Assembly (NCBI RefSeq): GCF_003002025.1
Contig: NZ_PVZB01000006.1
Coordinates: forward strand, 248,001-312,000
Reading direction: 5' to 3'
DNA length: 64,000 nt
DNA from: Paraburkholderia sp. BL25I1N1
GTDB taxonomy: Bacteria; Pseudomonadota; Gammaproteobacteria; Burkholderiales; Burkholderiaceae
Shown: one piece after another, positions 17,403-25,620 of the stretch
How the letters are laid out: each line of letters begins with the position of its first letter
Position numbering within the stretch: position 1 is the stretch's first letter
The notes under the pieces: model-generated
What the model saw: only the letters and a program-made list of their open reading frames with translations
Told to the model about the DNA's origin: nothing
Databases searched by the model: none
Translations under genes and position numbers: made by a program

Positions 17403-18872
17403 ATGGCGGTATTCGCAACGCAACGTCTCTATATCGGCGGCGTGTACGTCGACGCCACCAGCGGCGAAACTTTCGACACGCTCAACCCCGCCACCGGCGA
17501 AACGCTCGCGAGCGTGCAGCGGGCCTCGGCGGCCGACGTCGATCGCGCCGTACGATCCGCGCAGGAAGGCCAACGCGAATGGGCCGCGCTCACGGCCATG
17601 CAGCGTTCGCGCATTCTGCGCCGCGCCGTCGAGCTTCTGCGCGAGCGCAACGACGAACTCGCCGCACTCGAAACGCGCGACACCGGCAAGCCGATCGCGG
17701 AAACCCTCGCGGTGGATATCGTCACCGGCGCGGACGTGATCGAGTACTACGCGGGGCTTGCCACTGCGATCGAGGGACAGCAGATTCCGTTGCGGCCCAC
17801 GTCGTTCGTCTATACGCGGCGCGAACCGCTCGGCGTTTGCGCGGGCATCGGCGCATGGAACTACCCGATTCAGATCGCGTGCTGGAAGTCGGCGCCCGCG
17901 CTCGCGGCCGGCAACGCGATGATCTTCAAGCCGAGCGAGATCACGCCGCTATCGGCGCTGAAGCTCGCCGAGATCTATACCGAAGCCGGCGTCCCCGCAG
18001 GCGTGTTCAACGTCGTACAAGGCGACGGACGCGTCGGCGCGATGCTCGCCGCGCATCCCGACATCGAGAAAATTTCGTTCACCGGCGGCGTGGAAACGGG
18101 CAAGAAGGTGATGTCGATGGCGGGCGCCTCGTCGCTGAAAGAAGTGACGATGGAACTCGGCGGCAAGTCGCCCCTGCTCGTGTTCGACGACGCCAATCTC
18201 GAACGCGCCGCCGACATCGCGATGAGCGCCAACTTCTTCAGCTCCGGCCAGGTCTGCACCAACGGCACACGCGTATTCGTGCAACGCGGCGTGCTCGAAC
18301 GCTTCGAAGCGCTGGTGCTGGAACGCGTCAAGCGCATTCGCGTAGGCGCGCCCACCGACGCGGCCACCAACTTCGGGCCGCTGATCAGCGCCGCGCAATT
18401 GCACAAGGTGCTGGGCTATATCGAAAGCGGCAAGCAGGAAGGCGCGCGGCTCGTGGCAGGCGGCAAGCGTCTCACCGAAGGCCACTTCGGCAACGGCCAG
18501 TACGTCGAGCCGACGGTTTTTGCCGACTGCCATGACGACATGCGCATCGTGCGCGAAGAAATCTTCGGGCCGGTGATGAGCATTCTCGTTTTCGACGACG
18601 AAGACGAAGCCATCGCGCGCGCGAACCACACCGCTTATGGTCTTGCCGCGGGCGTCGTGACCGAGAACCTGGCGCGCGCGCATCGCGTGATTCATCGACT
18701 GGAAGCCGGCATCTGCTGGATCAACACGTGGGGCGAATCGCCCGCGGAAATGCCGGTGGGCGGCTACAAGCAATCGGGCGTGGGGCGCGAAAACGGCATC
18801 ACCACGCTCGAGCACTACACGCGCATCAAGTCCGTGCAGGTCGAACTCGGCCCGTATCAACCGGTGTTCTGA
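17403..18872 (+). CDS. betB: Betaine aldehyde dehydrogenase
   Basis: Oxidises betaine aldehyde to glycine betaine with NAD(P)+. The 489-residue ALDH has catalytic Glu251 (ELGGKSP) and nucleophile Cys285 (GQVCTNGTR), plus the [13 protein letters not shown] cofactor loop. The length and the [23 protein letters not shown]-terminal half match BetB. An AAGGAG ribosome site precedes the ATG. It lies between betI and betA, with 42- and 12-base gaps. Confidence 0.95.
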   Translation: MAVFATQRLYIGGVYVDATSGETFDTLNPATGETLASVQRASAADVDRAVRSAQEGQREWAALTAMQRSRILRRAVELLRERNDELAALETRDTGKPIAETLAVDIVTGADVIEYYAGLATAIEGQQIPLRPTSFVYTRREPLGVCAGIGAWNYPIQIACWKSAPALAAGNAMIFKPSEITPLSALKLAEIYTEAGVPAGVFNVVQGDGRVGAMLAAHPDIEKISFTGGVETGKKVMSMAGASSLKEVTMELGGKSPLLVFDDANLERAADIAMSANFFSSGQVCTNGTRVFVQRGVLERFEALVLERVKRIRVGAPTDAATNFGPLISAAQLHKVLGYIESGKQEGARLVAGGKRLTEGHFGNGQYVEPTVFADCHDDMRIVREEIFGPVMSILVFDDEDEAIARANHTAYGLAAGVVTENLARAHRVIHRLEAGICWINTWGESPAEMPVGGYKQSGVGRENGITTLEHYTRIKSVQVELGPYQPVF

Positions 18873-18884
18873 GGAGAGCGCGCG

Positions 18885-20570
18885 ATGGCTGCGAACGAAT
18901 ACGATTACATCATCGTGGGCGCGGGTTCGGCGGGTAACGTGCTCGCCTCGCGCCTGACCGAAGACGCGGACGTGACCGTGCTGCTGCTCGAAGCAGGCGG
19001 CCCCGACTACCGCTTCGACTTCCGCACGCAGATGCCGGCCGCGCTCGCCTTTCCGCTGCAAGGCAGGCGCTACAACTGGGCGTACGAAACGGACCCCGAG
19101 CCGCACATGAACAACCGGCGCATGGAATGCGGGCGCGGCAAGGGGCTCGGCGGATCGTCGCTGATCAACGGCATGTGCTATATCCGCGGCAATGCGCTCG
19201 ATTACGACGGCTGGGCCGCGCACGCCGGTCTGGAAAACTGGACCTATCTGGATTGTCTGCCGTATTTCCGCAAGGCGGAAACGCGCGATGCGGGCGCGAA
19301 CGCCTATCACGGCGGCGACGGCCCGGTGCACGTGACCACCAGCAAGCCCGGCAATAATCCGCTCTTCGCCGCGATGGTCGAAGCCGGTGTGCAGGCCGGC
19401 TTTCCACGCACCGACGATCTGAACGGCTATCAACAGGAAGGCTTCGGCCCGATGGATCGCACGGTCACGGCGAACGGCCGGCGCGCCAGCACGGCGCGCG
19501 GTTATCTGGATCGCGCGAAGTCGCGGCCGAATCTCGCCATCGTCACACATGCCGTGACGGATCGCGTGCTGTTCTCCGGCAAGCGCGCGGTCGGCGTCGC
19601 GTATCTGCATCACGGCAATGCGGTGAATGCGCAGGCGCGCCGCGAGGTGCTCGTGTGCAGCGGCGCGATCGCGTCGCCGCAGTTGCTGCAACGCTCGGGC
19701 GTGGGCCGTTCCACGTGGCTGCGCGAACTCGACGTGCCACTCGTTCACGATCTGCCCGGTGTCGGCGAAAACTTGCAGGACCATCTGGAGATGTATATCC
19801 AGTACGAGTGCAAGGAGCCGGTTTCGCTTTATCCGGCGTTGCAGTGGTGGAATCAGCCGGCTATCGGACTCGAATGGCTGGTCAAGGGCACGGGAATCGG
19901 CGCGAGCAATCAGTTCGAGGCCGGTGGCTTTATCCGCACGCGCGATGACGATCTGTGGCCGAACATTCAGTATCACTTCCTGCCGGTCGCGATCAATTAC
20001 AACGGGTCGAACGCCATCAAGATGCACGGCTTCCAGGCGCACGTCGGTTCGATGCGCTCGCCGAGCCGCGGCCGCGTGAAGCTCACGTCGCGCGATCCGA
20101 ACGCGCATCCGAGCATCCTGTTCAACTACATGGCCGATCCCCTCGACTGGCGCGAGTTTCGCGACGGCATCCGCATCACGCGCGAGATCATGCGGCAACC
20201 GGCGCTCGACCGTTATCGCGGCCGCGAACTGAATCCCGGCGCCGAACTGACCACCGACGAACAGCTCGACACGTTCGTGCGCATGCGCGCGGAGACGGCG
20301 TTTCATCCGTCATGTTCATGCAAGATGGGCTACGACGACATGGCCGTGGTCGATAACGAGGGCCGCGTGCACGGCATGGAAGCGCTGCGCGTGGTGGACG
20401 CGTCGATCATGCCGCGCATCACGACCGGCAATCTGAACGCGCCGACCATCATGCTGGCCGAGAAGATCGCCGACCGGATTCGTGGACGCGAACCGCTGGC
20501 GCGGGTGGATACGCCCTACTTCGTGGCGAATGGCGTGGCGTCCAGAAAGCGGGAGACCGCGACCGTTTGA
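18885..20570 (+). CDS. betA: Choline dehydrogenase (GMC oxidoreductase)
   Basis: A membrane-associated FAD enzyme that oxidises choline to betaine aldehyde. The 561-residue protein has the N-terminal FAD motif [21 protein letters not shown] signatures [15 protein letters not shown] and [15 protein letters not shown], and the active-site His region [11 protein letters not shown]. It is co-transcribed with betI and betB (12-base gap, GGAG ribosome site). This is the entry step of the pathway that fills the first 37 kb. Confidence 0.95.
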   Translation: MAANEYDYIIVGAGSAGNVLASRLTEDADVTVLLLEAGGPDYRFDFRTQMPAALAFPLQGRRYNWAYETDPEPHMNNRRMECGRGKGLGGSSLINGMCYIRGNALDYDGWAAHAGLENWTYLDCLPYFRKAETRDAGANAYHGGDGPVHVTTSKPGNNPLFAAMVEAGVQAGFPRTDDLNGYQQEGFGPMDRTVTANGRRASTARGYLDRAKSRPNLAIVTHAVTDRVLFSGKRAVGVAYLHHGNAVNAQARREVLVCSGAIASPQLLQRSGVGRSTWLRELDVPLVHDLPGVGENLQDHLEMYIQYECKEPVSLYPALQWWNQPAIGLEWLVKGTGIGASNQFEAGGFIRTRDDDLWPNIQYHFLPVAINYNGSNAIKMHGFQAHVGSMRSPSRGRVKLTSRDPNAHPSILFNYMADPLDWREFRDGIRITREIMRQPALDRYRGRELNPGAELTTDEQLDTFVRMRAETAFHPSCSCKMGYDDMAVVDNEGRVHGMEALRVVDASIMPRITTGNLNAPTIMLAEKIADRIRGREPLARVDTPYFVANGVASRKRETATV

Positions 20571-20726
20571 CGTGACGCCGTTGCCCGCGCATAAGATTTT
20601 CTTTACCCGCGCGCAACTTATCCTCGATTGTCAGTGTCTGGCAAAAGCCGGATAGTGCGGCCTCAAGGCGTTTCAAAGAATCCTTTGGAGCGCCTCCGCC
20701 GACAGACAACCCAGGAAACGCGAGAG

Positions 20727-21893
20727 ATGAAGTTCAAAGCCTTCAGCCTAACGGCGACCGCGGTCTTTGCGTTGAACGCTCCCATGAGCCACGCAGCCGA
20801 TACCACGCAAGACAGCATTAAACGGACAGTCGACGCGGCGATCCAGCCGCTCATGGCGAAAGACGGTATTCACGGCGTGGCGGTCGGCATTGTTGTCGCG
20901 GGCAAGCCTTATGTGTACAACTACGGCGTGGCGTCGACGGAAACCAACAAGCCCGTAACGCGCGACACGCTGTTCGAACTCGGCTCGATCAGCAAGACCT
21001 TCACGGCAACGCTCGCTTCGTATGCGCAGGTCAGCGGCGATCTTTCCCTGTCGGATACGACGAGCAAGTATTTGCCCGTGCTTCAGGGCAGTCCGTTTGG
21101 CAACGTGAAACTGGTCAATCTGGGCACGCATACACCTGGCGGGCTGCCCTTGCAGGTGCCGGACGACATCCATAACAACGACGAACTTATGCAGTATTTC
21201 AAGGCATGGCAGCCCAGTTGCGCGCCGGGCACGTGCCGGACTTACGCTAATCCCGGGATTGGCACGCTTGGATTGATCACCGCAAAGAGCATGGGGCAGG
21301 ATTTCACGGCGTTGATGGATCAGCGCATGTTTCCTGCACTGGGGTTGAAGAACAGTTATATCGATGTCCCGACAGCACGGATGCCGGACTACGCGCAAGG
21401 CTACAGGAAAGACGGTGCGCCGATCCGCATGGCGCCCGGCGTGCTGTCCGCCGAAGCCTACGGCGTCAAATCCACCGCTGCCGACATGACACGCTTCATG
21501 CAGGCCAACATGAATCTGCTTCAGCTCGACGCCAAGTTGCAGCGCGCAATCACGGACACGCACACCGGCTACTTCAAGGCAGGCGTGTTGACCCAGGATC
21601 TGATCTGGGAGCAATACGCGTATCCGGTCGCGCTGAAGACATTGCTGGCGGGCAATTCATCGTCGATGGCTTTAAAGGCGACGCCCGCGGTCGAAATCAA
21701 GCCGCCGCTCGCGCCTCGTTCAAACGTGTGGATCAACAAGACCGGTTCGACCAATGGGTTCGGCGCATATGTGGCTTTCGTGCCTGAGGAGCAGTTGGGC
21801 ATTGTGCTGCTGGCCAACAAGAACTTCCCGAACGAGGATCGGGTGGCTGCTGCTTATAAGATTCTGACGGCGCTTGCTGAGGCCCCGCGTTGA
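20727..21893 (+). CDS. ampC: Class C (AmpC-type) serine beta-lactamase family protein
   Basis: A periplasmic serine hydrolase of 388 residues with a signal peptide (about 1-23, cleaving after MSHA). The three motifs are Ser87-I-S-Lys90, Tyr173-Ala-Asn175 and Lys338-Thr-Gly340. HTPGGLPLQVPDD and YANPGIGTLG are typical of class C enzymes. The second motif is YAN rather than the usual YSN. Start 20727 is set by the signal peptide. It follows betA after 156 bases, and no ampR gene is adjacent, so induction by an AmpR partner is not supported here. It could also act as a DD-peptidase or esterase. Confidence 0.88.
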   Translation: MKFKAFSLTATAVFALNAPMSHAADTTQDSIKRTVDAAIQPLMAKDGIHGVAVGIVVAGKPYVYNYGVASTETNKPVTRDTLFELGSISKTFTATLASYAQVSGDLSLSDTTSKYLPVLQGSPFGNVKLVNLGTHTPGGLPLQVPDDIHNNDELMQYFKAWQPSCAPGTCRTYANPGIGTLGLITAKSMGQDFTALMDQRMFPALGLKNSYIDVPTARMPDYAQGYRKDGAPIRMAPGVLSAEAYGVKSTAADMTRFMQANMNLLQLDAKLQRAITDTHTGYFKAGVLTQDLIWEQYAYPVALKTLLAGNSSSMALKATPAVEIKPPLAPRSNVWINKTGSTNGFGAYVAFVPEEQLGIVLLANKNFPNEDRVAAAYKILTALAEAPR

Positions 21894-21910
21894 AGAGGGG
21901 CGACTCGATC

Positions 21911-22312
21911 ATGAACAGCTTGCGCTGCGTGCCGTTGATCGTTGCGGTCCTTATGAATCTGCCTTCGGCCAATGCCGGCGAAAAGGCACCCGACGCCAAT
22001 GAGACCGTGGTGCTTCAACGCGTCCCCGTTCCGGGAACCGATCGCGAAATGGGCATGGGCATTGCCGAATTCCCGCCCAATGCCGTCAAGCCGAAGCACA
22101 AGGCAACCGGGCCAGAGGTCGCCTATGTGCTCGAAGGTGAAGTCACGGTGCAGGTCGAGGGGCGACCCGCGCAAGTGGTCCACGCCGGAGAAAGTTACCG
22201 GATGCCGGCGAATGTCGTTCACGTGACGAGCGCCGGACCGGCGGGCGCGAAAGTGTTGGCGACGTGGGCCTGGGTGCCTGGGAAGCCGTTTAATATTCGC
22301 GCTCGGAATTGA
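21911..22312 (+). CDS. Secreted cupin-domain protein
   Basis: A 133-residue protein with a signal peptide (MNSLRCVPLIVAVLMNLPSANA) and one cupin_2 barrel (about 45-115: GIAEFPPNAVKPKHKATGPEVAYVLEGEVTVQVEG, given in family order; HVTSAGPAGAKVLATW closes the barrel). The metal-ligand pattern is reduced to H-x(n)-E. It starts 17 bases after the ampC stop with an AGGGG upstream, so it is probably co-transcribed with ampC. The function is unknown. Periplasmic cupins of this kind are often annotated only as cupin domain proteins. Confidence 0.8.
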   Translation: MNSLRCVPLIVAVLMNLPSANAGEKAPDANETVVLQRVPVPGTDREMGMGIAEFPPNAVKPKHKATGPEVAYVLEGEVTVQVEGRPAQVVHAGESYRMPANVVHVTSAGPAGAKVLATWAWVPGKPFNIRARN

Positions 22313-22357
22313 ATTAGAAAATGAGGATCGGGGTGGCTGCCGCTCCCGTATCACGTT

Positions 22358-22406
22358 ACCTATCCATTTTGATAGGTGTTATCGCACGCGCATCGCCTTC
22401 TATACT
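22358..22406 (+). promoter_or_regulatory. Inverted repeat and -10-like element upstream of the lysozyme remnant
   Basis: ACCTATC (22358-22364) and GATAGGT (22371-22377) form a perfect 7-bp inverted repeat with a 6-base spacer. A TATACT element follows at 22401-22406, and a full AGGAGGT ribosome site lies just before ATG 22433. This is consistent with a regulated promoter whose operator is the repeat. I see no good -35 at 17 bases. Confidence 0.5.
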
Positions 22407-22432
22407 CGTCCCCGTTTTTGAGGAGGTAGAGA

Positions 22433-22624
22433 ATGCCCGGTGCCAATGACAGCATGCGGATGAGTGCAGCCGGCTATGCAGCCTTACGATTCAACGAGGG
22501 CGTTGTGATGCGGTACTACAATGATGCGCCGGCGAACGGCAATTGCACGTGGGGCATCGGTACGTTAGCTCACCTGGGGCCATGCATGCGCGAGTCCGCT
22601 CCATTCCGGCAGCCTGCGCAATGA
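22433..22624 (+). pseudogene. Truncated phage-type lysozyme (GH24) remnant
   Basis: The 63-residue open frame begins like a T4/RRRD-type lysozyme. LRFNEGVVMRYYNDAP carries the catalytic Glu, and NCTWGIGTLAHLGPC is the family's Asp/Thr-to-glycine loop region. After the Cys the sequence departs from the family (MRESAPFRQPAQ) and stops, where intact enzymes continue for about 100 residues. The strong AGGAGGT ribosome site is kept. The stop codon overlaps the start of the next gene (ATGA at 22621-22624), so an internal deletion probably joined the lysozyme start to its neighbour's upstream region. It might still act as a leader cistron. Confidence 0.7.
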
Positions 22625-23070
22625 AAGCCCGTCAGTTGGGCGCGGCCATCGCGCTGATTCTCTCTCTCTCGACCGGACTCGCTGGCGCGCAACAGGGCGC
22701 GTCGGAGACAACACCGTCTGCGGCGGGATTCGCGGGCAAATGGGTGGTGACTGATGTCGTGTCCTATTCCCCTGTCTCGGCGGGTATCCCGGAGGCGAGG
22801 CGAATCCTCGGGAAGGTTCTGACGATCTCGCCAACGCGTATTGAGTTCAATAACCAGAACTGCACGCCGCATAGCGGCTTTGTGGTCAGCGAGGTGGACA
22901 GCGCCGCGAAGTTGAAAGAACTTTACGACGTCTACCCGCCGGATGTCGGCCTGCCTGCGCGCACCGCGTTGCTGGACAGCGCGAACTGTACGGCCGTTTT
23001 CCGCATGGCCGATAACCGTGTCGCATTCGGTTGGAACGGCGTCATGGTGCGCGCTATCCGCAAGCAATAA
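22621..23070 (+). CDS. Secreted protein of unknown function, coupled to the lysozyme remnant
   Basis: A 149-residue exported protein with a signal peptide (MKARQLGAAIALILSLSTGLAGAQ) and a mature domain of beta character: FAGKWVVTDVVSYSPVS, RILGKVLTISPTRIEFN, TAVFRMADNRVAFGWNGVMVRAIRK. Two Cys (in NQNCTPHSG and SANCTAVF) could form a disulfide. The start ATG overlaps the stop of the lysozyme remnant. A lipocalin-like or lysozyme-inhibitor-like periplasmic role would fit a gene paired with a lysozyme, but this is inference and I recognise no named family. It ends 3 bases before the convergent MFS gene. Confidence 0.7.
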   Translation: MKARQLGAAIALILSLSTGLAGAQQGASETTPSAAGFAGKWVVTDVVSYSPVSAGIPEARRILGKVLTISPTRIEFNNQNCTPHSGFVVSEVDSAAKLKELYDVYPPDVGLPARTALLDSANCTAVFRMADNRVAFGWNGVMVRAIRKQ

Positions 23071-23073
23071 TCT

Positions 23074-24492
23074 TCACTCCCGCACCGGACTCAACCCCCC
23101 TCGCGCATCCGTCTCGACCGCCTCCGACACCAGCGTCTCGAGCGCCAACCCGCGCGTCTCGATGCCCAAAAGCCACACCGCCGCCGCCGCGATCACAAAA
23201 CACATCGCGCCGAGCGAGAACACGCCGCCCTGGCCGAACATCGGCAACACCACGCCCACCACATAAGGTCCGATTAGCGAACCCACGCGGCCGATCGCCG
23301 ACGCGAAGCCCGAACCCGTCGCGCGCGCACCGGTTCCGTACAGCTCCGGCGTGTAGGTGTACAGCACCGCCCACATCGCGAACAGAAAGAACTGCATTGC
23401 CAGCCCGGCGCAGATCAACAAGGTCGGCGTCTGAGCATGCAGCGCGGTTTGTCCATACACGTAAGCCATCACGGCGCTGCCCGCGAGCGACGCGATGCAA
23501 GTCGGCTTACGCCCCCAACGTTCGACCAGCCACGCCGCGCAAATAAACCCGGGAATCCCGCCGAGCGAAATCAGCACCGTGTACAGCACCGACTTCGTCA
23601 CCGCAAAGCCTGCCTGCTGCATCAAAGCGCCGAGCCACGACGTCAGCCCATAGAAACCGAGCAGCGCGAAGAACCATAGCGTCCACACCATGATCGTGCG
23701 GCGCCGGTAAGCCATGCTCCAGATCTCGCGGAACGCCCCCGTGCCCTTGGCGGCCGGCGGTTCTGCAAGCATGACGGGCGCGCGCAACTGGCTCAGCCCC
23801 GCCGCTTTCATCACCTTCACTTCGACCTCGGCGAGAATCTTGTCCGCTTCATGGAGGCGTCCGCGATGTTCGAGCCAGCGCGGCGACTCCGGCACGACGC
23901 GACGCACGATCAGTACGAATACAGCAGGAATCGCGAGGAGCGCGAACTCCGTGCGCCAGCCGAACGCCGGCAAGACGAAGTACGACACCACGCCCGAGGT
24001 AATGAAGCCGAGCGGCCAGAAGCCATCCATCAGCGCGATCAGACGGCCGCGCGACGCAGCCGGCACGAACTCCGACAACAACGTCTGCGCAATCGGAAAC
24101 TCCATGCCCATGCCGAAGCCGAGCAGCACGCGATAAAAGATCAACGCTTCCACGCTCTGCGCCGTCGAGCACAGATACGACGCGAGCCCCCACAACACCA
24201 TGCTCCACTGAAACACAGGCCGCCGTCCGAACCGATCCGCCAGCAATCCGGCGATCGCCGCGCCGATCACCATACCGAAGAAACTCGCGCTGGCCACCAG
24301 CCCCGCCGTTGCCGTCGATAAGCCAAATTCCGTCTTGATCGAACCGAGCACGAAGGTCATCGTGCCGAGATCGACGGAATCGAAAAAGAACGCGATGGCG
24401 ATGATGATAAAAATGGTCCGGTGATAACCGGAGAACGGCAGTCGTTCGAGTCGGGCAGCAGCGCTCGCGCGCGGCGGATAGGCGGTGGACAT
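23074..24492 (-). CDS. MFS transporter
   Basis: A 12-TM major facilitator protein of 472 residues. The inner-membrane segments begin at TIFIIIAIAFFFDSVDLGTM, with the MFS loop motif LLADRFGRRPVFQWSMVLWG between TM2 and TM3 and PESPRWLEHRGRLHEA after TM6, a pattern of the sugar/AAHS-type organic-solute porters. It lies downstream of soxBDAG on the same strand but 151 bases beyond the small gene at 24644, so it may be a separate unit. The substrate cannot be told; a quaternary amine, sarcosine or an aromatic acid are all possible. Confidence 0.85.
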   Translation of the reverse strand: MSTAYPPRASAAARLERLPFSGYHRTIFIIIAIAFFFDSVDLGTMTFVLGSIKTEFGLSTATAGLVASASFFGMVIGAAIAGLLADRFGRRPVFQWSMVLWGLASYLCSTAQSVEALIFYRVLLGFGMGMEFPIAQTLLSEFVPAASRGRLIALMDGFWPLGFITSGVVSYFVLPAFGWRTEFALLAIPAVFVLIVRRVVPESPRWLEHRGRLHEADKILAEVEVKVMKAAGLSQLRAPVMLAEPPAAKGTGAFREIWSMAYRRRTIMVWTLWFFALLGFYGLTSWLGALMQQAGFAVTKSVLYTVLISLGGIPGFICAAWLVERWGRKPTCIASLAGSAVMAYVYGQTALHAQTPTLLICAGLAMQFFLFAMWAVLYTYTPELYGTGARATGSGFASAIGRVGSLIGPYVVGVVLPMFGQGGVFSLGAMCFVIAAAAVWLLGIETRGLALETLVSEAVETDARGGLSPVRE

Positions 24493-24643
24493 GTCATCCC
24501 CTGGTGGATGCGGCGCTTGCCGCGTGGGTACTCCTGAGTGTTTTCAGTAGACGCCGACATAAATCGGCCACATAGAAGAAATACGTCATCGGGATGGAAC
24601 GGGTGCGCCGCTCCATGCGCGGCGACGGCGGCGACAGCGGCGC

Positions 24644-24907
24644 TCAGGCCCGCAGACGCGCCCGCGCGGCGCCGGCAATGCGCGCGAGCGCATCCGCGCT
24701 CAACCGTGCTGCGATCCGTTCGACGTATTCATGATGACGCGCCTGCAACGGCGCGCCGAGTTGTTGCGCGAGGATATAACGGATCAACGCAATGCGCCGA
24801 TGCCGCAGCACGATGCTCTGATCGAGCAGCGCGAGCGCGGCATGGGCATCGCCTTCGTGGCACGCGCGCTCGGTGAGGCGCGCGGTGGCTAGACGTGTCG
24901 ACGTCAT
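24644..24907 (-). CDS. Small hypothetical protein downstream of soxG
   Basis: An 87-residue, Arg/Ala-rich, mostly helical protein (MTSTRLATARLTERACHEGD...). It has no signal peptide and no recognised domain. Pairs of helices in HAALALLDQSIVLRHRRIALIRYILAQQ (read as two segments) suggest a small helical bundle. It starts 56 bases after soxG and shares its strand, so it may be the last cistron of the sarcosine oxidase operon. The frame extends further upstream but would overlap soxG. Coding status is likely but not proven. Confidence 0.5.
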   Translation of the reverse strand: MTSTRLATARLTERACHEGDAHAALALLDQSIVLRHRRIALIRYILAQQLGAPLQARHHEYVERIAARLSADALARIAGAARARLRA

Positions 24908-24963
24908 GGCGAATATCGAGGGATGAACGCGCGAGCGGTTCGGACAGGACCGCTCGCCGCGCC

Positions 24964-25620
24964 TTACGACATCAGCGGCTCGGCTGCGTCGAGCATCATC
25001 TTCACGAAGTAGTCCGCGAAGCTGCGGCGCACGACGATATCGAAACTGCTCGCGCCGGTGGGCAGCAGCGTCATCGATGCCTTGAAATAGTGGCTCTGCG
25101 CGCACTGCCCTTCGCCGAACAGCTTGGGATGCAGATCGAGCGGGCAACCGCGCGCCAGCACTTCACGCGTGCGCGTGCCGCTGATTTCGAGCACCGTAAA
25201 GCCGCTGCCGATATCCACCGCCGAAGCGAACACGCCCGCGAACGCCGCGCCGAGTTTGGCCTGCAACGGCGCGGTGCGCGTTGCGTCGTGCGCGGTGGCC
25301 GAGCGTACCAGCCACTCGTCGGGACCGAGCCACATTACGTCGTAGCCGTTGCCGCGCGCCACCGTGTTCGCCTTTTCAGGCGGACGGCAGCCGAGCACGC
25401 TTTCAAAGGCGCGCACGAACGCGGCGTCACGCGTATCGCCGCGCACGTTCACGAGTTCCAGAAACGGCCGCTCGTTCAATCTGAACGCCGCGTTGGCCGT
25501 CGCCTGATGCTTCTTCAGCAGCGCGTCCGTGCCGACCAGCGGCGACTCCTGCCACACGCCGGTCTGTTTGCCGACAGCACGATCCACGACCGACGCCGTC
25601 CCTCTCGTTTCATTCCACAT
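24964..25620 (-). CDS. soxG: Sarcosine oxidase gamma subunit
   Basis: The 218-residue gamma subunit of heterotetrameric sarcosine oxidase, which stabilises the complex near the THF site. Family features are ESPLVG near the start, NVRGDTRDAAFVRAFESVLG, and MWLGPDEWLV, which is typical of SoxG/GcvT-like folds. Start 25620 overlaps the 3' end of soxA by 11 bases, so the subunits are translationally coupled. It is the last clear sox gene. Confidence 0.92.
   Translation of the reverse strand: MWNETRGTASVVDRAVGKQTGVWQESPLVGTDALLKKHQATANAAFRLNERPFLELVNVRGDTRDAAFVRAFESVLGCRPPEKANTVARGNGYDVMWLGPDEWLVRSATAHDATRTAPLQAKLGAAFAGVFASAVDIGSGFTVLEISGTRTREVLARGCPLDLHPKLFGEGQCAQSHYFKASMTLLPTGASSFDIVVRRSFADYFVKMMLDAAEPLMS

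Noticed and set aside
17949..20306. A 785-residue minus-strand open frame opposite betB and betA
   Set aside because: It is the antisense shadow of betA and the 3' part of betB; its residue composition is typical of reverse-strand noise.
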